Positions 8,633 through 17,108 of a DNA stretch of 55,192 nt are shown piece by piece. The notes under the pieces are model-generated. The model was not told the origin of the DNA. It searched no databases and was given only the letters and a program-made list of their open reading frames with translations. The stretch comes from Erythrobacteraceae bacterium (GTDB lineage: Bacteria > Pseudomonadota > Alphaproteobacteria > Sphingomonadales > Sphingomonadaceae). The stretch lies in NCBI GenBank assembly GCA_027486035.1, contig JAIXPX010000001.1, forward strand, positions 1 to 55,192. The letters are read 5' to 3'. The translations under genes and the position numbers were made by a program. How positions within the stretch are numbered: position 1 is the first letter of the stretch; every line of letters starts with the position of its first letter.

Positions 8633-9885
8633 TCGGTCGTTTCTCGAAGCCTGCCCCGGCGCACTATCCGTGGATCCTGATCGGTCTTTTGTGGATGGTC
8701 TCTTTCCTCAACTCGGCTGACCGCGCGATCCTCAATGCGGTCAAGCCGTTGCTGCGCGATGCTTTCGCGATCACCGACGTGCAGCTCGGCGTGGTCGATA
8801 CGGTCTTCTTCTGGACCTATGCGGTCTGTGCCTTCCTGTTCGGGCGGATCGGCGACAGTGTGCGGCGCCGCAACATGGTGCTGTTCGGCCTACTGTTCTG
8901 GAGCATGGCAACGGGCTTGATGCCCGTTGCCACCTGCTTTGCCATGCTGCTCGGAATGCGCACGCTGGTCGCCGTGGGAGAGAGCACCTATTACCCCACG
9001 GCAACCGCGCTCATCAGTTCATGGCACCGCCCGGCCATGCGCAGCCGCGCGCTGGCGATCCACCAGACGGCAGTGTTTGCGGGCGGGGGGATCGGCAGCT
9101 GGGCAGCCGGCGCTCTGGCGGATGCGCATGGCTGGTCCATGCCCTTCATCGTTTTCGCGCTTCTGGGCGGGATGGTGTTCGGCGTGCTGATTTTCACACT
9201 GCGCGACGATGCCGCGGAGGTGCCGCCGATTTCTGCTGAGGTGCACAAGGAAGAACCGCTCAAGCTGATACTCGCCAATCCGGCCGCTCTGCTTTTCTGC
9301 GGGGTGTTCTGTCTGGCCACGGCGGCCTCTTCGGCGGTGCTCAACTGGTGCAACACCTATGCTCACGACGTGTTGGGGCTGAACCTTGCCGATAGCGCGC
9401 TGGTCGGACCGGTGATGATTACCACCGCGGGCTTTGTCTCGGTGCTGGTCGGTGGCTGGCTGTCCGATCGGCTGGCGGCGACGAGTGCGGTCGGTCGCAT
9501 GACTGTGCTCGCGCTCGGCCTTGCGCTGGCGGGGCTTTTCCTGCTGCCCTTCCCATGGGCTGGATCGGTGGTGGTGGTGGGCGCGCTGCTGTTCGCCACC
9601 AGCTTCGGCAAGGGACTGTTTGACGGCTGCATCTATGCCGCCATGCATGATGTGGTGCCAGACTCCGCCCGCGCTACTGCGGCGGGGCTGATGACCATGT
9701 TGGGTTTCCTCGGTGCGGGAATCTCGACTGTCGCATTGCCCGCGATTGCCGTGGACACGGGGCTTGCTGCGGGCTTTGCCATGTTGGCGGGGCTCTATGC
9801 ACTGGCCGTCCTCGCACTGCTGGCTGGCCGCCCGGTGGTGCGGCGCGCGATTGCCCGACTGGGCGGGGAGGCGGTTCATGGCTGA
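8629..9885 (+). CDS. MFS transporter, predicted mannosylglycerate permease
   Basis: A 418-residue major facilitator with about 12 hydrophobic segments. The MFS motif between helices 2 and 3 is present (FGRIGDSVRRRNMV), and SDRLAATSAVGR marks the second half. The N-terminus (PWILIGLLWMVSFLNSADRAILN) resembles the anion:cation symporter/hexuronate branch, which often carries organic acids and acidic sugars; mannosylglycerate is an acidic glycoside, so this fits. I choose the ATG at 8629 because it overlaps the hydrolase stop as ATGA; an in-frame ATG at 8593 would add 12 residues inside the hydrolase gene. It would move the substrate across the inner membrane after uptake by the TonB receptor. 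Confidence 0.85.
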   Translation: MIGRFSKPAPAHYPWILIGLLWMVSFLNSADRAILNAVKPLLRDAFAITDVQLGVVDTVFFWTYAVCAFLFGRIGDSVRRRNMVLFGLLFWSMATGLMPVATCFAMLLGMRTLVAVGESTYYPTATALISSWHRPAMRSRALAIHQTAVFAGGGIGSWAAGALADAHGWSMPFIVFALLGGMVFGVLIFTLRDDAAEVPPISAEVHKEEPLKLILANPAALLFCGVFCLATAASSAVLNWCNTYAHDVLGLNLADSALVGPVMITTAGFVSVLVGGWLSDRLAATSAVGRMTVLALGLALAGLFLLPFPWAGSVVVVGALLFATSFGKGLFDGCIYAAMHDVVPDSARATAAGLMTMLGFLGAGISTVALPAIAVDTGLAAGFAMLAGLYALAVLALLAGRPVVRRAIARLGGEAVHG

Positions 9886-10768
9886 CGCACCGCTTTATGG
9901 CGGGATCGAACTGGGCGGTACCAAGACGGTCTTCGCTGTCGGCACGGGAAAGGGCGGGATCATCGCCCGTCACACCATCCTGACCCGCGCACCCGAGGCG
10001 GTGATCGCCGATGCCGCGACCTTTTTCAAAGAGTATGGCCAGAGCATCGCATCGCTCGGCGTGGGCGCGTTCGGCCCCATCGTCATTGATCCTGCCGCGC
10101 CAGGTTACGGGCGATTATGCGAGACCAACAAGGCGGGTTGGAGCGGCTTCGACCTCGTCGGAGCGCTGGCGGCGGCGATACCAGTGCCGCTGCGGCTAGC
10201 CACCGATGTCGGTGCGGCGGCGGTGGGCGAGGCGCGACTTGGGGCTCTCCGCGACAAGAAGATGGGCGTCTACCTGACAGTGGGCACCGGCATCGGCGGT
10301 GCGATCGTCTCTGGGGGAGAGGTCCTACCGGCTCTTCTCCATCCGGAGATGGGCCACATCGCTCTTCAACGGTTGCCTACGGACACAGCGCGCTCAACCT
10401 GCGCTTTTCACGACGACTGCGCTGAAGGTCTCGCTGCCGGACCCGCGATTGCCGCACGTTTCGGTACGTCGCTCGATCATTTCGCACCCGAAGGCGCGGA
10501 ATGCGAGATGATTGCCCATTACCTTGGCCAACTATGCGCGCAGATTGTGCTGATGCTCTCACCGGAACGGATCGTGCTGGGCGGCGGCGTGGGCGGAGCG
10601 CCGGGGCTTGTCCGCACGGTGCACCGAGCAACGGTCCATCAACTCGGTCGCTACGCGCCGGCCGCAGTCGGCCATCAGGATTACCTGACCGCACCCGCCC
10701 TCGGTAAGGATGCCGGGATCATCGGCGCCCTTGTGTGTGCAATCGAGGCGATTGGGGAGATGGCTTGA
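9878..10768 (+). CDS. ROK sugar kinase, predicted manno(fructo)kinase
   Basis: A 296-residue ROK hexokinase that overlaps the permease end by 8 bases. It has the phosphate motif ELGGTKTVFAVG (11-22), the catalytic Asp in LATDVGAAAVGE (Asp110), GTGIGGAIV (137-144) and the zinc motif HPEMGH (155-160) with CAFHDDCAEGLAAGPAI, giving candidate ligands His160, Cys175, His178 and Cys181. The CAFH-x2-C pattern and the following EGLAAGPAI are typical of the fructokinase/mannokinase subgroup rather than glucokinase. In this operon mannose is the likely substrate, giving mannose 6-phosphate for the isomerase immediately downstream. Confidence 0.85.
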   Translation: MADAPLYGGIELGGTKTVFAVGTGKGGIIARHTILTRAPEAVIADAATFFKEYGQSIASLGVGAFGPIVIDPAAPGYGRLCETNKAGWSGFDLVGALAAAIPVPLRLATDVGAAAVGEARLGALRDKKMGVYLTVGTGIGGAIVSGGEVLPALLHPEMGHIALQRLPTDTARSTCAFHDDCAEGLAAGPAIAARFGTSLDHFAPEGAECEMIAHYLGQLCAQIVLMLSPERIVLGGGVGGAPGLVRTVHRATVHQLGRYAPAAVGHQDYLTAPALGKDAGIIGALVCAIEAIGEMA

Positions 10769-10769
10769 C

Positions 10770-11624
10770 ATGTCGCACCGCTCCAAGACGGTGGTTCTAG
10801 ATCGCGCGTTTCACGAGCGGCCATGGGGACGTCCCGATCTACCAGCGGCCTACGGGGCGGAAGGACGCAGGATTGGCGAAGTTTGGCACCAGTCTCCAGA
10901 TGCAGCTTTGCCCGTTCTTATCAAGTCGCTCTTCACCTCCGAAAGCCTTTCGGTTCAGGTTCACCCTGATGATGCTTCGGCGCTGCGCGCGGGCTTACCA
11001 AGTGGCAAGGAAGAGTGGTGGCTCGTCACCGCCGCCGAACAGCATTCTGTACTCGGGATCGGTCTACGCTCGCCCGCTACTTCAGAGGTGCTCCGAGAGG
11101 CGGCACTCGACGGTTCGATCATCGATCTGATGCAGTGGTTTCCGGTTAATGCGGGCGATTTCTTTCACATCCCGCCGGGAACTGTTCATGCGATCGGCGC
11201 GGGCGTTGACATCGTCGAGGTGCAGCAAAACGCCGATGTCACCTATCGCCTTTACGATTATGGCCGGGGCCGCGAGCTGCATTTGGATATCGGTATTGCG
11301 GCGGCGCAGGCCCTTCCGCACCCGCCGCAATTACGCGGCCGCCTCACACAAAAGGGGCTCGAAGGCGAAGGACCACGATTGCTGACCGAATGCCCGCACT
11401 TCAAGGTTTGGTATGTCGATGCAAGCGCACTTGGCGCTTTTCCAAGCGGCGACTTTCAGATTGTGCCTTTGGCTGGAGACGCAGTGATTGAAGATTTTAT
11501 CATCCGTCCCGGTGTAGTGCTTTGGGGTCATCCCTTAGACCTTTGCTCGGCGTCTTCGGATTTTGCCTGCCTCGTCATCGATGCGGCCAAACCATCATGC
11601 CGGCCACAACGCGAACGCGATTAA
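10770..11624 (+). CDS. manA: Mannose-6-phosphate isomerase (type I, cupin)
   Basis: A 284-residue short type I phosphomannose isomerase that interconverts mannose 6-phosphate and fructose 6-phosphate. Zinc-site signatures are SVQVHPDD (61-68, His65), GKEEWW (79-84) and IPPGTVHAIGAG (134-145, His140), followed by VEVQQNADVTYRLYDYGR. The ATG at 10770 lies 1 base after the kinase stop. It ends the operon; the reaction delivers the mannose moiety to glycolysis. Its presence is the strongest argument that the GH63 enzyme releases mannose rather than glucose. Codon use near the 3' end is less GC-rich than in the upstream genes. Confidence 0.9.
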   Translation: MSHRSKTVVLDRAFHERPWGRPDLPAAYGAEGRRIGEVWHQSPDAALPVLIKSLFTSESLSVQVHPDDASALRAGLPSGKEEWWLVTAAEQHSVLGIGLRSPATSEVLREAALDGSIIDLMQWFPVNAGDFFHIPPGTVHAIGAGVDIVEVQQNADVTYRLYDYGRGRELHLDIGIAAAQALPHPPQLRGRLTQKGLEGEGPRLLTECPHFKVWYVDASALGAFPSGDFQIVPLAGDAVIEDFIIRPGVVLWGHPLDLCSASSDFACLVIDAAKPSCRPQRERD

Positions 11625-11810
11625 ATGGAAAGGGGTGGGGCTTGGAATTGCTCTTGGCTCTTGGAAGTTATCGGGGCGCAGGACCGGCAGCTTCAGCCTT
11701 TACGGCTGACTGATTTCGGCGTGATCGGACATTCGCCGCCGCAAATCACAACGACTCATTCTGGGTCGCCAGCCGCCGTTCATTTTCCGGCCTAAGAATG
11801 GCCGACTGCT
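11625..11810. other. Noncoding segment after manA
   Basis: No gene is supported. A weak six-base stem (TCAGCC/GGCTGA around 11693-11709) is present, but no clear intrinsic terminator. The segment ends at the second copy of the 230-bp repeat. Confidence 0.4.
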
Positions 11811-12040
11811 TTTTGATAAGGACGGCGGTTACGAGCTCGCCTATTTTCGGTATGGAGGCTCCGCGTCTGAAAAGGCCTACTTCATTAAAATCTACAATTT
11901 GGCCTTCTCAAAGCCATGAAATCTTTGAGGGCAGCCCATAGCTCCCTTCTATCCATAGCGGTTCGCGAGCTGGTGCCTGAAAGCGGACCTGCTCCCCCGT
12001 AATGTCCAAGGACCGGGGCTGGGACGAAGCCGTCGTTCCG
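11811..12040 (+). repeat. Direct repeat copy B with a lipoprotein 3' end
   Basis: This is the partner of 1821-2050 at an offset of 9,990 bases. It contains a detached copy of the last codons and stop (TGA about 11917-11919) of the FG-GAP lipoprotein without the rest of that gene, so this copy is the truncated one. Together the copies suggest duplication of the insertion target, or recombination, when the sugar cassette entered next to the lipoprotein gene. Confidence 0.88.
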
Positions 12041-12191
12041 GAGCAGTCCATCGAATGACTGGCATCCCCAGAAGCGGACGGGACCTTGGTCGGGGTTGTG
12101 GATGGCAGCCGTCCCATGTCCGCTTTCCGAAACCTGACATACAGGAAGCCACCCCAGAGCTCCCAATGGCCACCTGTCGCCAATCTGCGCC

Positions 12192-13037
12192 TCAGAACCT
12201 CGCCGAGACACCGACGTAAAGCTGCACATCCGGCGTTGCCCGGTTGAGGCCGAAATTGCCGCCGATGTCGAGTTGAAGCTCGTCGTTCAGCAGATAGCTC
12301 ACCGCCGCATCGGCGGAATACTGGCGCACCGTCCCGGCCGGGTCCCAGTTCTCCGAGGTCCACAGCTCCACCGCCATCGTCGTCCGCGGGGCGACGGGAT
12401 AGGCGAGGTTGACTACGCCCTGAAACTCCAGATGTCGGTCGTCGGGACTGAGGGCATCGGCCAGCAGGTTCACCTGCGGAACCAGCGTCAGCGTGGCCTT
12501 GCCTACCGGCACCTGAACCGGGACGATCACGCCGCCTTCCCACTCGCCATTGCCGATCCCACGCTCGGCGGTGGGCGCCTTGACGAAGGGCAGCAGCGCC
12601 ACCTGCACGCGGCTGTTGGGGCCGGTGAGGCGCTGCTTGAAGCGCAAGGTCAGATCGCCCACCCCGCGCTGGCTGACGGTTTGTCCGTCCGCGCGGGTGC
12701 GCACTTCGACCAGCGGGACGATATTGAGCTGGATGTCGCTGTTAGGGCCAAGCCCGTATTTCACTACGGGATTGGTATAGACCAGCACATCGGTGCGCGC
12801 CGGACCAGCGGCAAGGCGGGTCCAGCTGAACAGGTCGGCTTCCACCTGCACCATGCCTTCAGGGACGGTGCAGGCGGCGTTGCTCTTGGTGGGGCGGTCG
12901 GTGCAGATCGGGCCGGGATCGGCGGTGGGTTCGTTCACGATCTCCGCCGACGCATCATCCGCGCCGGTCTGCGCCATCAACGGCGAGGGAAAGAGGATCA
13001 GCGCAGCGGCACTGACGGCAAGGCAAGGCTTGGGCAT
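12192..13037 (-). CDS. Predicted outer-membrane beta-barrel protein (MetA-phenol-degradation-like)
   Basis: A 281-residue secreted protein. The ATG at 13037 is chosen over an upstream frame opening at 13175 because a signal peptide (MPKPCLAVSAAALILFPSPLMAQ) then starts at residue 1. The mature part has TDRPTKSNAACTVPEGMVQVEADLF near the N-terminus, then amphipathic strands with the GVGDLTLRFKQRL and GGVIVPVQVPVGKATLTLVPQ pattern of the MetA-pathway phenol-degradation outer-membrane family (transporter/OMP-like), and ends in an aromatic residue (VGVSARF). The family name comes from one member; the function here is unknown. It lies 85 bases downstream of the KdpDE-like regulator gene, so cotranscription is possible. 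Confidence 0.7.
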   Translation of the reverse strand: MPKPCLAVSAAALILFPSPLMAQTGADDASAEIVNEPTADPGPICTDRPTKSNAACTVPEGMVQVEADLFSWTRLAAGPARTDVLVYTNPVVKYGLGPNSDIQLNIVPLVEVRTRADGQTVSQRGVGDLTLRFKQRLTGPNSRVQVALLPFVKAPTAERGIGNGEWEGGVIVPVQVPVGKATLTLVPQVNLLADALSPDDRHLEFQGVVNLAYPVAPRTTMAVELWTSENWDPAGTVRQYSADAAVSYLLNDELQLDIGGNFGLNRATPDVQLYVGVSARF

Positions 13038-13122
13038 GGTCGTTCGATCCTTGTGCCGCACCCTTCTGGCAGCGGCAATGGAGTAGCCCTTGCTCCGAGT
13101 GGCCATAAAGAAGCCATGTGAA

Positions 13123-14478
13123 TCAGATCGCAGGCACCTCGGGCGGCACCAGCCGATAGCCAACCGCCGGTTCATTGCGGATCAGTTGCGGCGCAGCGGG
13201 ATCAACTTCCAGCTTCTGACGCAGAGCGCGGATCGCGACCCGGAGATAATCGATGTGATCCTCATGCGCTGGCCCCCAGACCGCGCGCAGCAGGTGGCGA
13301 TGCGTCAGCACCCGCCCAGCGTGACGGGCGAGTTCGGCAAGGACAGCAAATTCCTTCGGGGTAAGATGCACCGGTGCCTCATCGCGCGATACGGTATGGC
13401 AGAACAGATCAATGGTCAGCGGCCCGCAGATGATCGGCTCCTGATCCTCGCCGGGGCCGAGATCGACGAGATTGTCGACGTAGAGTTGGAGCTTTGCCGC
13501 CTCGCTTGCCACAGCACCGGCAGCCTCCTTGTCACCGGGATTGCGGCGCAGGCTGCGCGCACCCGTCTGGATCGCGAGCAGGCGTGGCTTCACATCCTCG
13601 CCGATCGAGGCGAGCAGCACTGCGCGCATCCGGTCGCGCTCTTTCGAGGCGATCGTTGCACTAGCCTCGGCTTCCAGCCGCGCGCGTTCGAGGGCGAGAG
13701 CAGCCTGATCGAGCAGATTACCGAACAATTCGCGCTGGCTTTCGGCGACCGGCGGGCGGCCATCAGTGCGCGCAAGGCCGATAGCGGCGTGGACCTTGCC
13801 CGCACCGCTCACGGGATGGAACTGCCAGTCGGTCGGGCTAACGTGCAGCATGCCGCGCCCGGTTACGCGGCCTTGTTCAAGCGCGGTTGCGAGCGCGGCA
13901 TGATCATTGGGGGCAAGGGCGGGACTGGCGGGCTGTGCCGCGAGTATCTGGGCCGGCTCGGCCTCGACCGCGAACACCACGTGACAATCGAAAAGCCGGG
14001 CAAGATCACAGGTCACAACCGCAGCCACGGCATCGCGGTCGGTGCAGGACAGCAGCCTACGCGCCAGCCCGGCGATGGTAGCATTGCGTGCGGCCCTCTC
14101 TGCGGCGAGTTGTGCCTGGGTGCGCATTGCGCTTGTCAGCTGGCTGGTGACCACTGCCACCAGGAACAGCGCCATCACGGTCACCAAATCGGCAGGGCTA
14201 TCAATGCGCAATGTGCGATAGGGCTCGGTGAAGAAGAAATTGAACACCAGCGTGGCGATCACCGATACCGCCAAAGCCGGAACCAGCCCGGCATAGCGCG
14301 CTGTCACCAGCACCGGCGGGAGATAGAGCAGCACTACTGCCGCCGATCCCCAGCCCGGCGCCAGCAGCAGTCCGGCGAGCGTCGCTGCGAGCGTCAACAG
14401 CAGACCGAGAGCAAGGCCGATAGCGCGCGAACCGGCGCTGGGGGGGGTGGCGAGCGGAGATGGTAGATCATCGTGCAT
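13123..14478 (-). CDS. KdpD sensor region fused to KdpE DNA-binding domain (one-component regulator)
   Basis: A 451-residue chimeric regulator starting at ATG 14478. Residues 18-112 are four hydrophobic segments with the KdpD DUF4118 signature (VFNFFFTEPYRTLRI). Residues about 143-268 are a GAF-like domain ending in DQAALALERARLE, typical of KdpD. Residues 278-340 match the KdpD dimerisation helix, but where KdpD has an S-H-D-L-R/K-T-P-L box this protein has SIGEDVKPRL (291-300), so the phospho-acceptor His is Glu294. No ATP-binding domain, no receiver and no N-terminal KdpD/USP domains exist. Instead residues 348-443 form an OmpR-type winged helix very like KdpE (HLTPKEFAVLAELARH, GRVLTHRHLLRAVWGPAH, DYLRVAIRALRQKLE, GYRLV). 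I infer a membrane-tethered, phosphorylation-independent transcription factor. It diverges from kup, its likely target. Confidence 0.85.
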   Translation of the reverse strand: MHDDLPSPLATPPSAGSRAIGLALGLLLTLAATLAGLLLAPGWGSAAVVLLYLPPVLVTARYAGLVPALAVSVIATLVFNFFFTEPYRTLRIDSPADLVTVMALFLVAVVTSQLTSAMRTQAQLAAERAARNATIAGLARRLLSCTDRDAVAAVVTCDLARLFDCHVVFAVEAEPAQILAAQPASPALAPNDHAALATALEQGRVTGRGMLHVSPTDWQFHPVSGAGKVHAAIGLARTDGRPPVAESQRELFGNLLDQAALALERARLEAEASATIASKERDRMRAVLLASIGEDVKPRLLAIQTGARSLRRNPGDKEAAGAVASEAAKLQLYVDNLVDLGPGEDQEPIICGPLTIDLFCHTVSRDEAPVHLTPKEFAVLAELARHAGRVLTHRHLLRAVWGPAHEDHIDYLRVAIRALRQKLEVDPAAPQLIRNEPAVGYRLVPPEVPAI

Positions 14479-14556
14479 AGGGGCAAAGATGCGCCCGAAC
14501 GCTGCCCGCGTCGAGCCGTGCGGTGGCGCCGACTTAGCAATCCACATGGAAAATTT
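14479..14556. promoter_or_regulatory. Divergent promoter region, regulator/kup
   Basis: This short gap is the only noncoding DNA between the KdpDE-like regulator and kup, so it must carry their control sites. The last bases (GGAAAATTT before ATG 14557) are markedly AT-rich. I could not pick a convincing operator by eye. Confidence 0.4.
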
Positions 14557-16503
14557 ATGGCGATCAGGCGCACATGGCTCGGCATGGACACCGCACATCC
14601 CGGCCAGCCCAGCGCTGCCTCATCCGCTCATTCCTCTCCCCGCGAAAGCCTGCCCGTGCTGATGCTCGGCGCGATCGGCGTCGTGTTCGGCGATATCGGT
14701 ACCTCGCCACTCTACGCGCTCAAGGAAAGCTTCGTCGGCCCGCACCCACTCGCCGTCGATCAGCTTCACGTGTTCGGCGTGCTGAGCCTGATCTTCTGGT
14801 CGCTGATGCTGATCGTGACGATCAAATATGTGTTCGTCGCGATGCGGGCGGACAACAAGGGCGAGGGTGGCTCTTTCGCCCTGCTTGCCCTGATTTCGCG
14901 CCACATCCAAAACCGCCGGGCGAGCGCGGTGCTGGTGGTGCTGGGCGTGCTGGCGGCTTCGCTGTTTTATGGCGATGCGATGCTGACCCCGGCGATCTCG
15001 GTGCTGTCGGCGGTCGAGGGGCTGACCATAGTCAACCCGGCGCTGGAGGCGCTGGTGCTACCGATCGCGGTGGTGATCATGATCGCGCTTTTTCTGATCC
15101 AGTATCGCGGCACAGCAAAGGTGGGCGCGCTGTTTGGTCCGGTGGTGCTGATTTACTTCGCAACGCTGGCAACGCTGGGCGTGGTCAACATCGCAGCCCG
15201 GCCTGAAATCCTCGGCATCCTCAGCCCGCACCACGCCGCGCAATTCTTCATGTACGATCCCCATCTGGCGTTTCTTGCCATGGGCTCGGTGTTCCTCGCG
15301 GTGACGGGCGCGGAGACGCTTTATGCCGACATGGGTCACTTCGGGCGCAAGGCCGTGGGTTTCAGCTGGCTGACGGTCGCCTATCCCTGCCTGATGCTCA
15401 ATTACATGGGGCAGGGCGCGCTGATGCTGGGCGATCCGTCCACGGCCGAAAATCCCTTCTACCTGATGGCGCCGGAATGGGCCCGCCTGCCGCTGGTGTT
15501 CATTGCGACGGCGGCGACCATCATCGCCAGCCAGGCGGTGATCTCGGGGGCGTTTTCGGTGACGCACCAAGCGGTGCAGCTGGGCTTCCTGCCGCGGCTC
15601 AAGACCCTGCAGACCAGCGCCAAGGCGGCCGGGCAGATCTACATCCCGGCGATCAACTGGGGGCTGCTGGCGATGGTGCTGGTGCTGGTGCTGGGCTTCG
15701 GGGAATCGACGCGGCTTGCGTCGGCCTATGGCATTTCGGTGATCGGGACGATGATCATCACCACGATGATGCTGGCCTTCCTGGTGTTCCACGTATGGCG
15801 CTGGAACAAGCTGCTGGCCGCTGGCACCATTGCCCTGTTCGCTCTCGTCGACGGCATCTACTTCGCCTCGAACATCGCCAAGATCCCCGATGGCGGCTGG
15901 TTCCCGCTGGCGGTGGCAGGGGTGCTGTTCACGCTGCTGACCACCTGGGCGACGGGCCGCAGAATCATGCGCGAAAGGCTGGCCGAGGGCGAAGGCGGCT
16001 TCTCCCTTGAGCAGTTCATCGTCTCCACCGCAAAATCGGTTCACCGGGTGCGCAACACGGCCGTCTATCTGTCAGCCGCGGACACCGGGGTGCCCTCGGC
16101 CTTGCTCCACAACCTCAAGCATAATCAGGTCCTGCACGAGCGGGTGCTGATCGTGACCGTGAAGGTGGAAGAGGTGCCGCAGGTCGCGCCTGAGCAGCGA
16201 ACCGAAGTTCACGATGCGGGCCACGGCTTCTACCGCGTGATCATCCGCTATGGTTTCATGGAAGAGGTCGATATTCCGCGTGAGCTGTCCGCGCTCGGTT
16301 GCCTCGATGGCAGCTTCGATCCGATGACCACGAGCTATTTCCTTGGCCGCCAGAAGCTCATCCCTTCGGTCGATCACCCTGGGATGGTGCGGTGGCGCGA
16401 GGCCCTGTTTGCGTGGATGTCGAAAAGCTCGGAGAGCGCGATGGAGAGCTTCAAGCTGCCGACCAACCGTGTGGTGGAACTGGGAAGCCAGCTGCAGATC
16501 TGA
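14557..16503 (+). CDS. kup: Kup low-affinity potassium uptake protein
   Basis: A 648-residue K+/H+ symporter of the KUP/HAK/KT family. The signature GAIGVVFGDIGTSPLYALKE follows a short cytoplasmic N-terminus; about 12 transmembrane segments extend to GWFPLAVAGVLFTLLTTW, followed by a cytoplasmic C-terminal domain of about 180 residues (FIVSTAKSVHRVRNTAVYLS, VDIPRELSALG, TTSYFLGRQKLIPS). Starts at 14557 and 14584 are both possible; the first is preferred because of a nearby GGA and AT-rich context. The gene diverges from the KdpDE-derived regulator, which suggests potassium- or turgor-linked control of this transporter, normally regarded as constitutive in enterobacteria. Confidence 0.93.
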   Translation: MAIRRTWLGMDTAHPGQPSAASSAHSSPRESLPVLMLGAIGVVFGDIGTSPLYALKESFVGPHPLAVDQLHVFGVLSLIFWSLMLIVTIKYVFVAMRADNKGEGGSFALLALISRHIQNRRASAVLVVLGVLAASLFYGDAMLTPAISVLSAVEGLTIVNPALEALVLPIAVVIMIALFLIQYRGTAKVGALFGPVVLIYFATLATLGVVNIAARPEILGILSPHHAAQFFMYDPHLAFLAMGSVFLAVTGAETLYADMGHFGRKAVGFSWLTVAYPCLMLNYMGQGALMLGDPSTAENPFYLMAPEWARLPLVFIATAATIIASQAVISGAFSVTHQAVQLGFLPRLKTLQTSAKAAGQIYIPAINWGLLAMVLVLVLGFGESTRLASAYGISVIGTMIITTMMLAFLVFHVWRWNKLLAAGTIALFALVDGIYFASNIAKIPDGGWFPLAVAGVLFTLLTTWATGRRIMRERLAEGEGGFSLEQFIVSTAKSVHRVRNTAVYLSAADTGVPSALLHNLKHNQVLHERVLIVTVKVEEVPQVAPEQRTEVHDAGHGFYRVIIRYGFMEEVDIPRELSALGCLDGSFDPMTTSYFLGRQKLIPSVDHPGMVRWREALFAWMSKSSESAMESFKLPTNRVVELGSQLQI

Positions 16504-16788
16504 CCGGGCGCTTTCGATGGCTTGCTGGACAGCCGTGCAGTCGCAGAGAGCTGAGCACCCCACATCGCACTTGGTCATCGATCCGCCATCGATCCTTTTT
16601 CGGTCATGAATGGCGCCCCCTCTCGATCCCGAAGTCGATATGGCGGCTTCTGGCGGAACCGGACGAACCATTTTCGTGATGGAATGGCCGGCTCTGGGTC
16701 GGAACCCGCCATTCGTTTCCCGCTCCAGCAGCGGCCGTGACACCCGCGTAAGGACGATGTGCGAAGAGGCTTTGCGTCAGGTCAGACT

Positions 16789-16802
16789 GTTCCAATTGGA
16801 AC
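16789..16802. repeat. Perfect 14-bp palindrome
   Basis: GTTCCAATTGGAAC reads the same on both strands. It lies about 90 bases upstream of an intrinsic terminator and is a candidate repressor site. No neighbouring regulator gene identifies its binding protein. Confidence 0.5.
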
Positions 16803-16892
16803 GCTGGCGAATGGCGTTCGCCCCCAACACCTCTTGCCGGGCAATGCAGTTTATGAAGAGTTTGGGATTGCTCGGAACAGAACCAAAGCTGT

Positions 16893-16918
16893 ACGGATGA
16901 GCTCGCTCATCCGTTTTT
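16893..16918 (+). terminator. Intrinsic terminator
   Basis: ACGGATGAG (16893-16901) pairs perfectly with CTCATCCGT (16906-16914) around a CTCG loop and is followed by a T-run to 16918. It is 390 bases past the kup stop, so it may end a long kup 3' untranslated region or a separate small RNA starting within the gap. Confidence 0.75.
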
Positions 16919-17108
16919 GCGAGCGACCTAAACAAATAAATGAGCGCACCGCCAATCGGGTAAACCGGCCACGCCGGATCAGGGCCGATTTAAGCGCTGA
17001 ATTGCCGCCATTTCTGAGCGGGTGCTCCGATCAGAACGCCGATGAAATCACAGGCTGGAAGGCCGCCTTTAGCAGCCAATGCTCCGCCAGATAACACATT
17101 GAAATAAC

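Larger units (their letters stand above)
16504..17108. other. 600-bp gap with a palindrome and a lone terminator
   Basis: No protein gene is convincing: a frame at 16610-16900 lacks a good ribosome binding site and resembles no family. The segment does contain a 14-bp perfect palindrome (16789-16802) and a strong plus-strand intrinsic terminator (16893-16918), a pairing that could mark a small transcript. Bases 16920-17108 lead to the tRNA-Gly gene and are more AT-rich. Confidence 0.5.

Noticed and set aside
11693..11709. Short stem after manA as an operon terminator
   Set aside because: Only six pairs and no T-run.
12273..14466. Long plus-strand frames opposite the OMP and KdpDE-like genes
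   Set aside because: Antisense shadows; the minus strand carries signal peptide, membrane segments and a winged helix.
16610..16900. 96-residue plus-strand frame after kup
   Set aside because: No ribosome site and no family; its stop lies inside the terminator stem. The region is better explained as noncoding.
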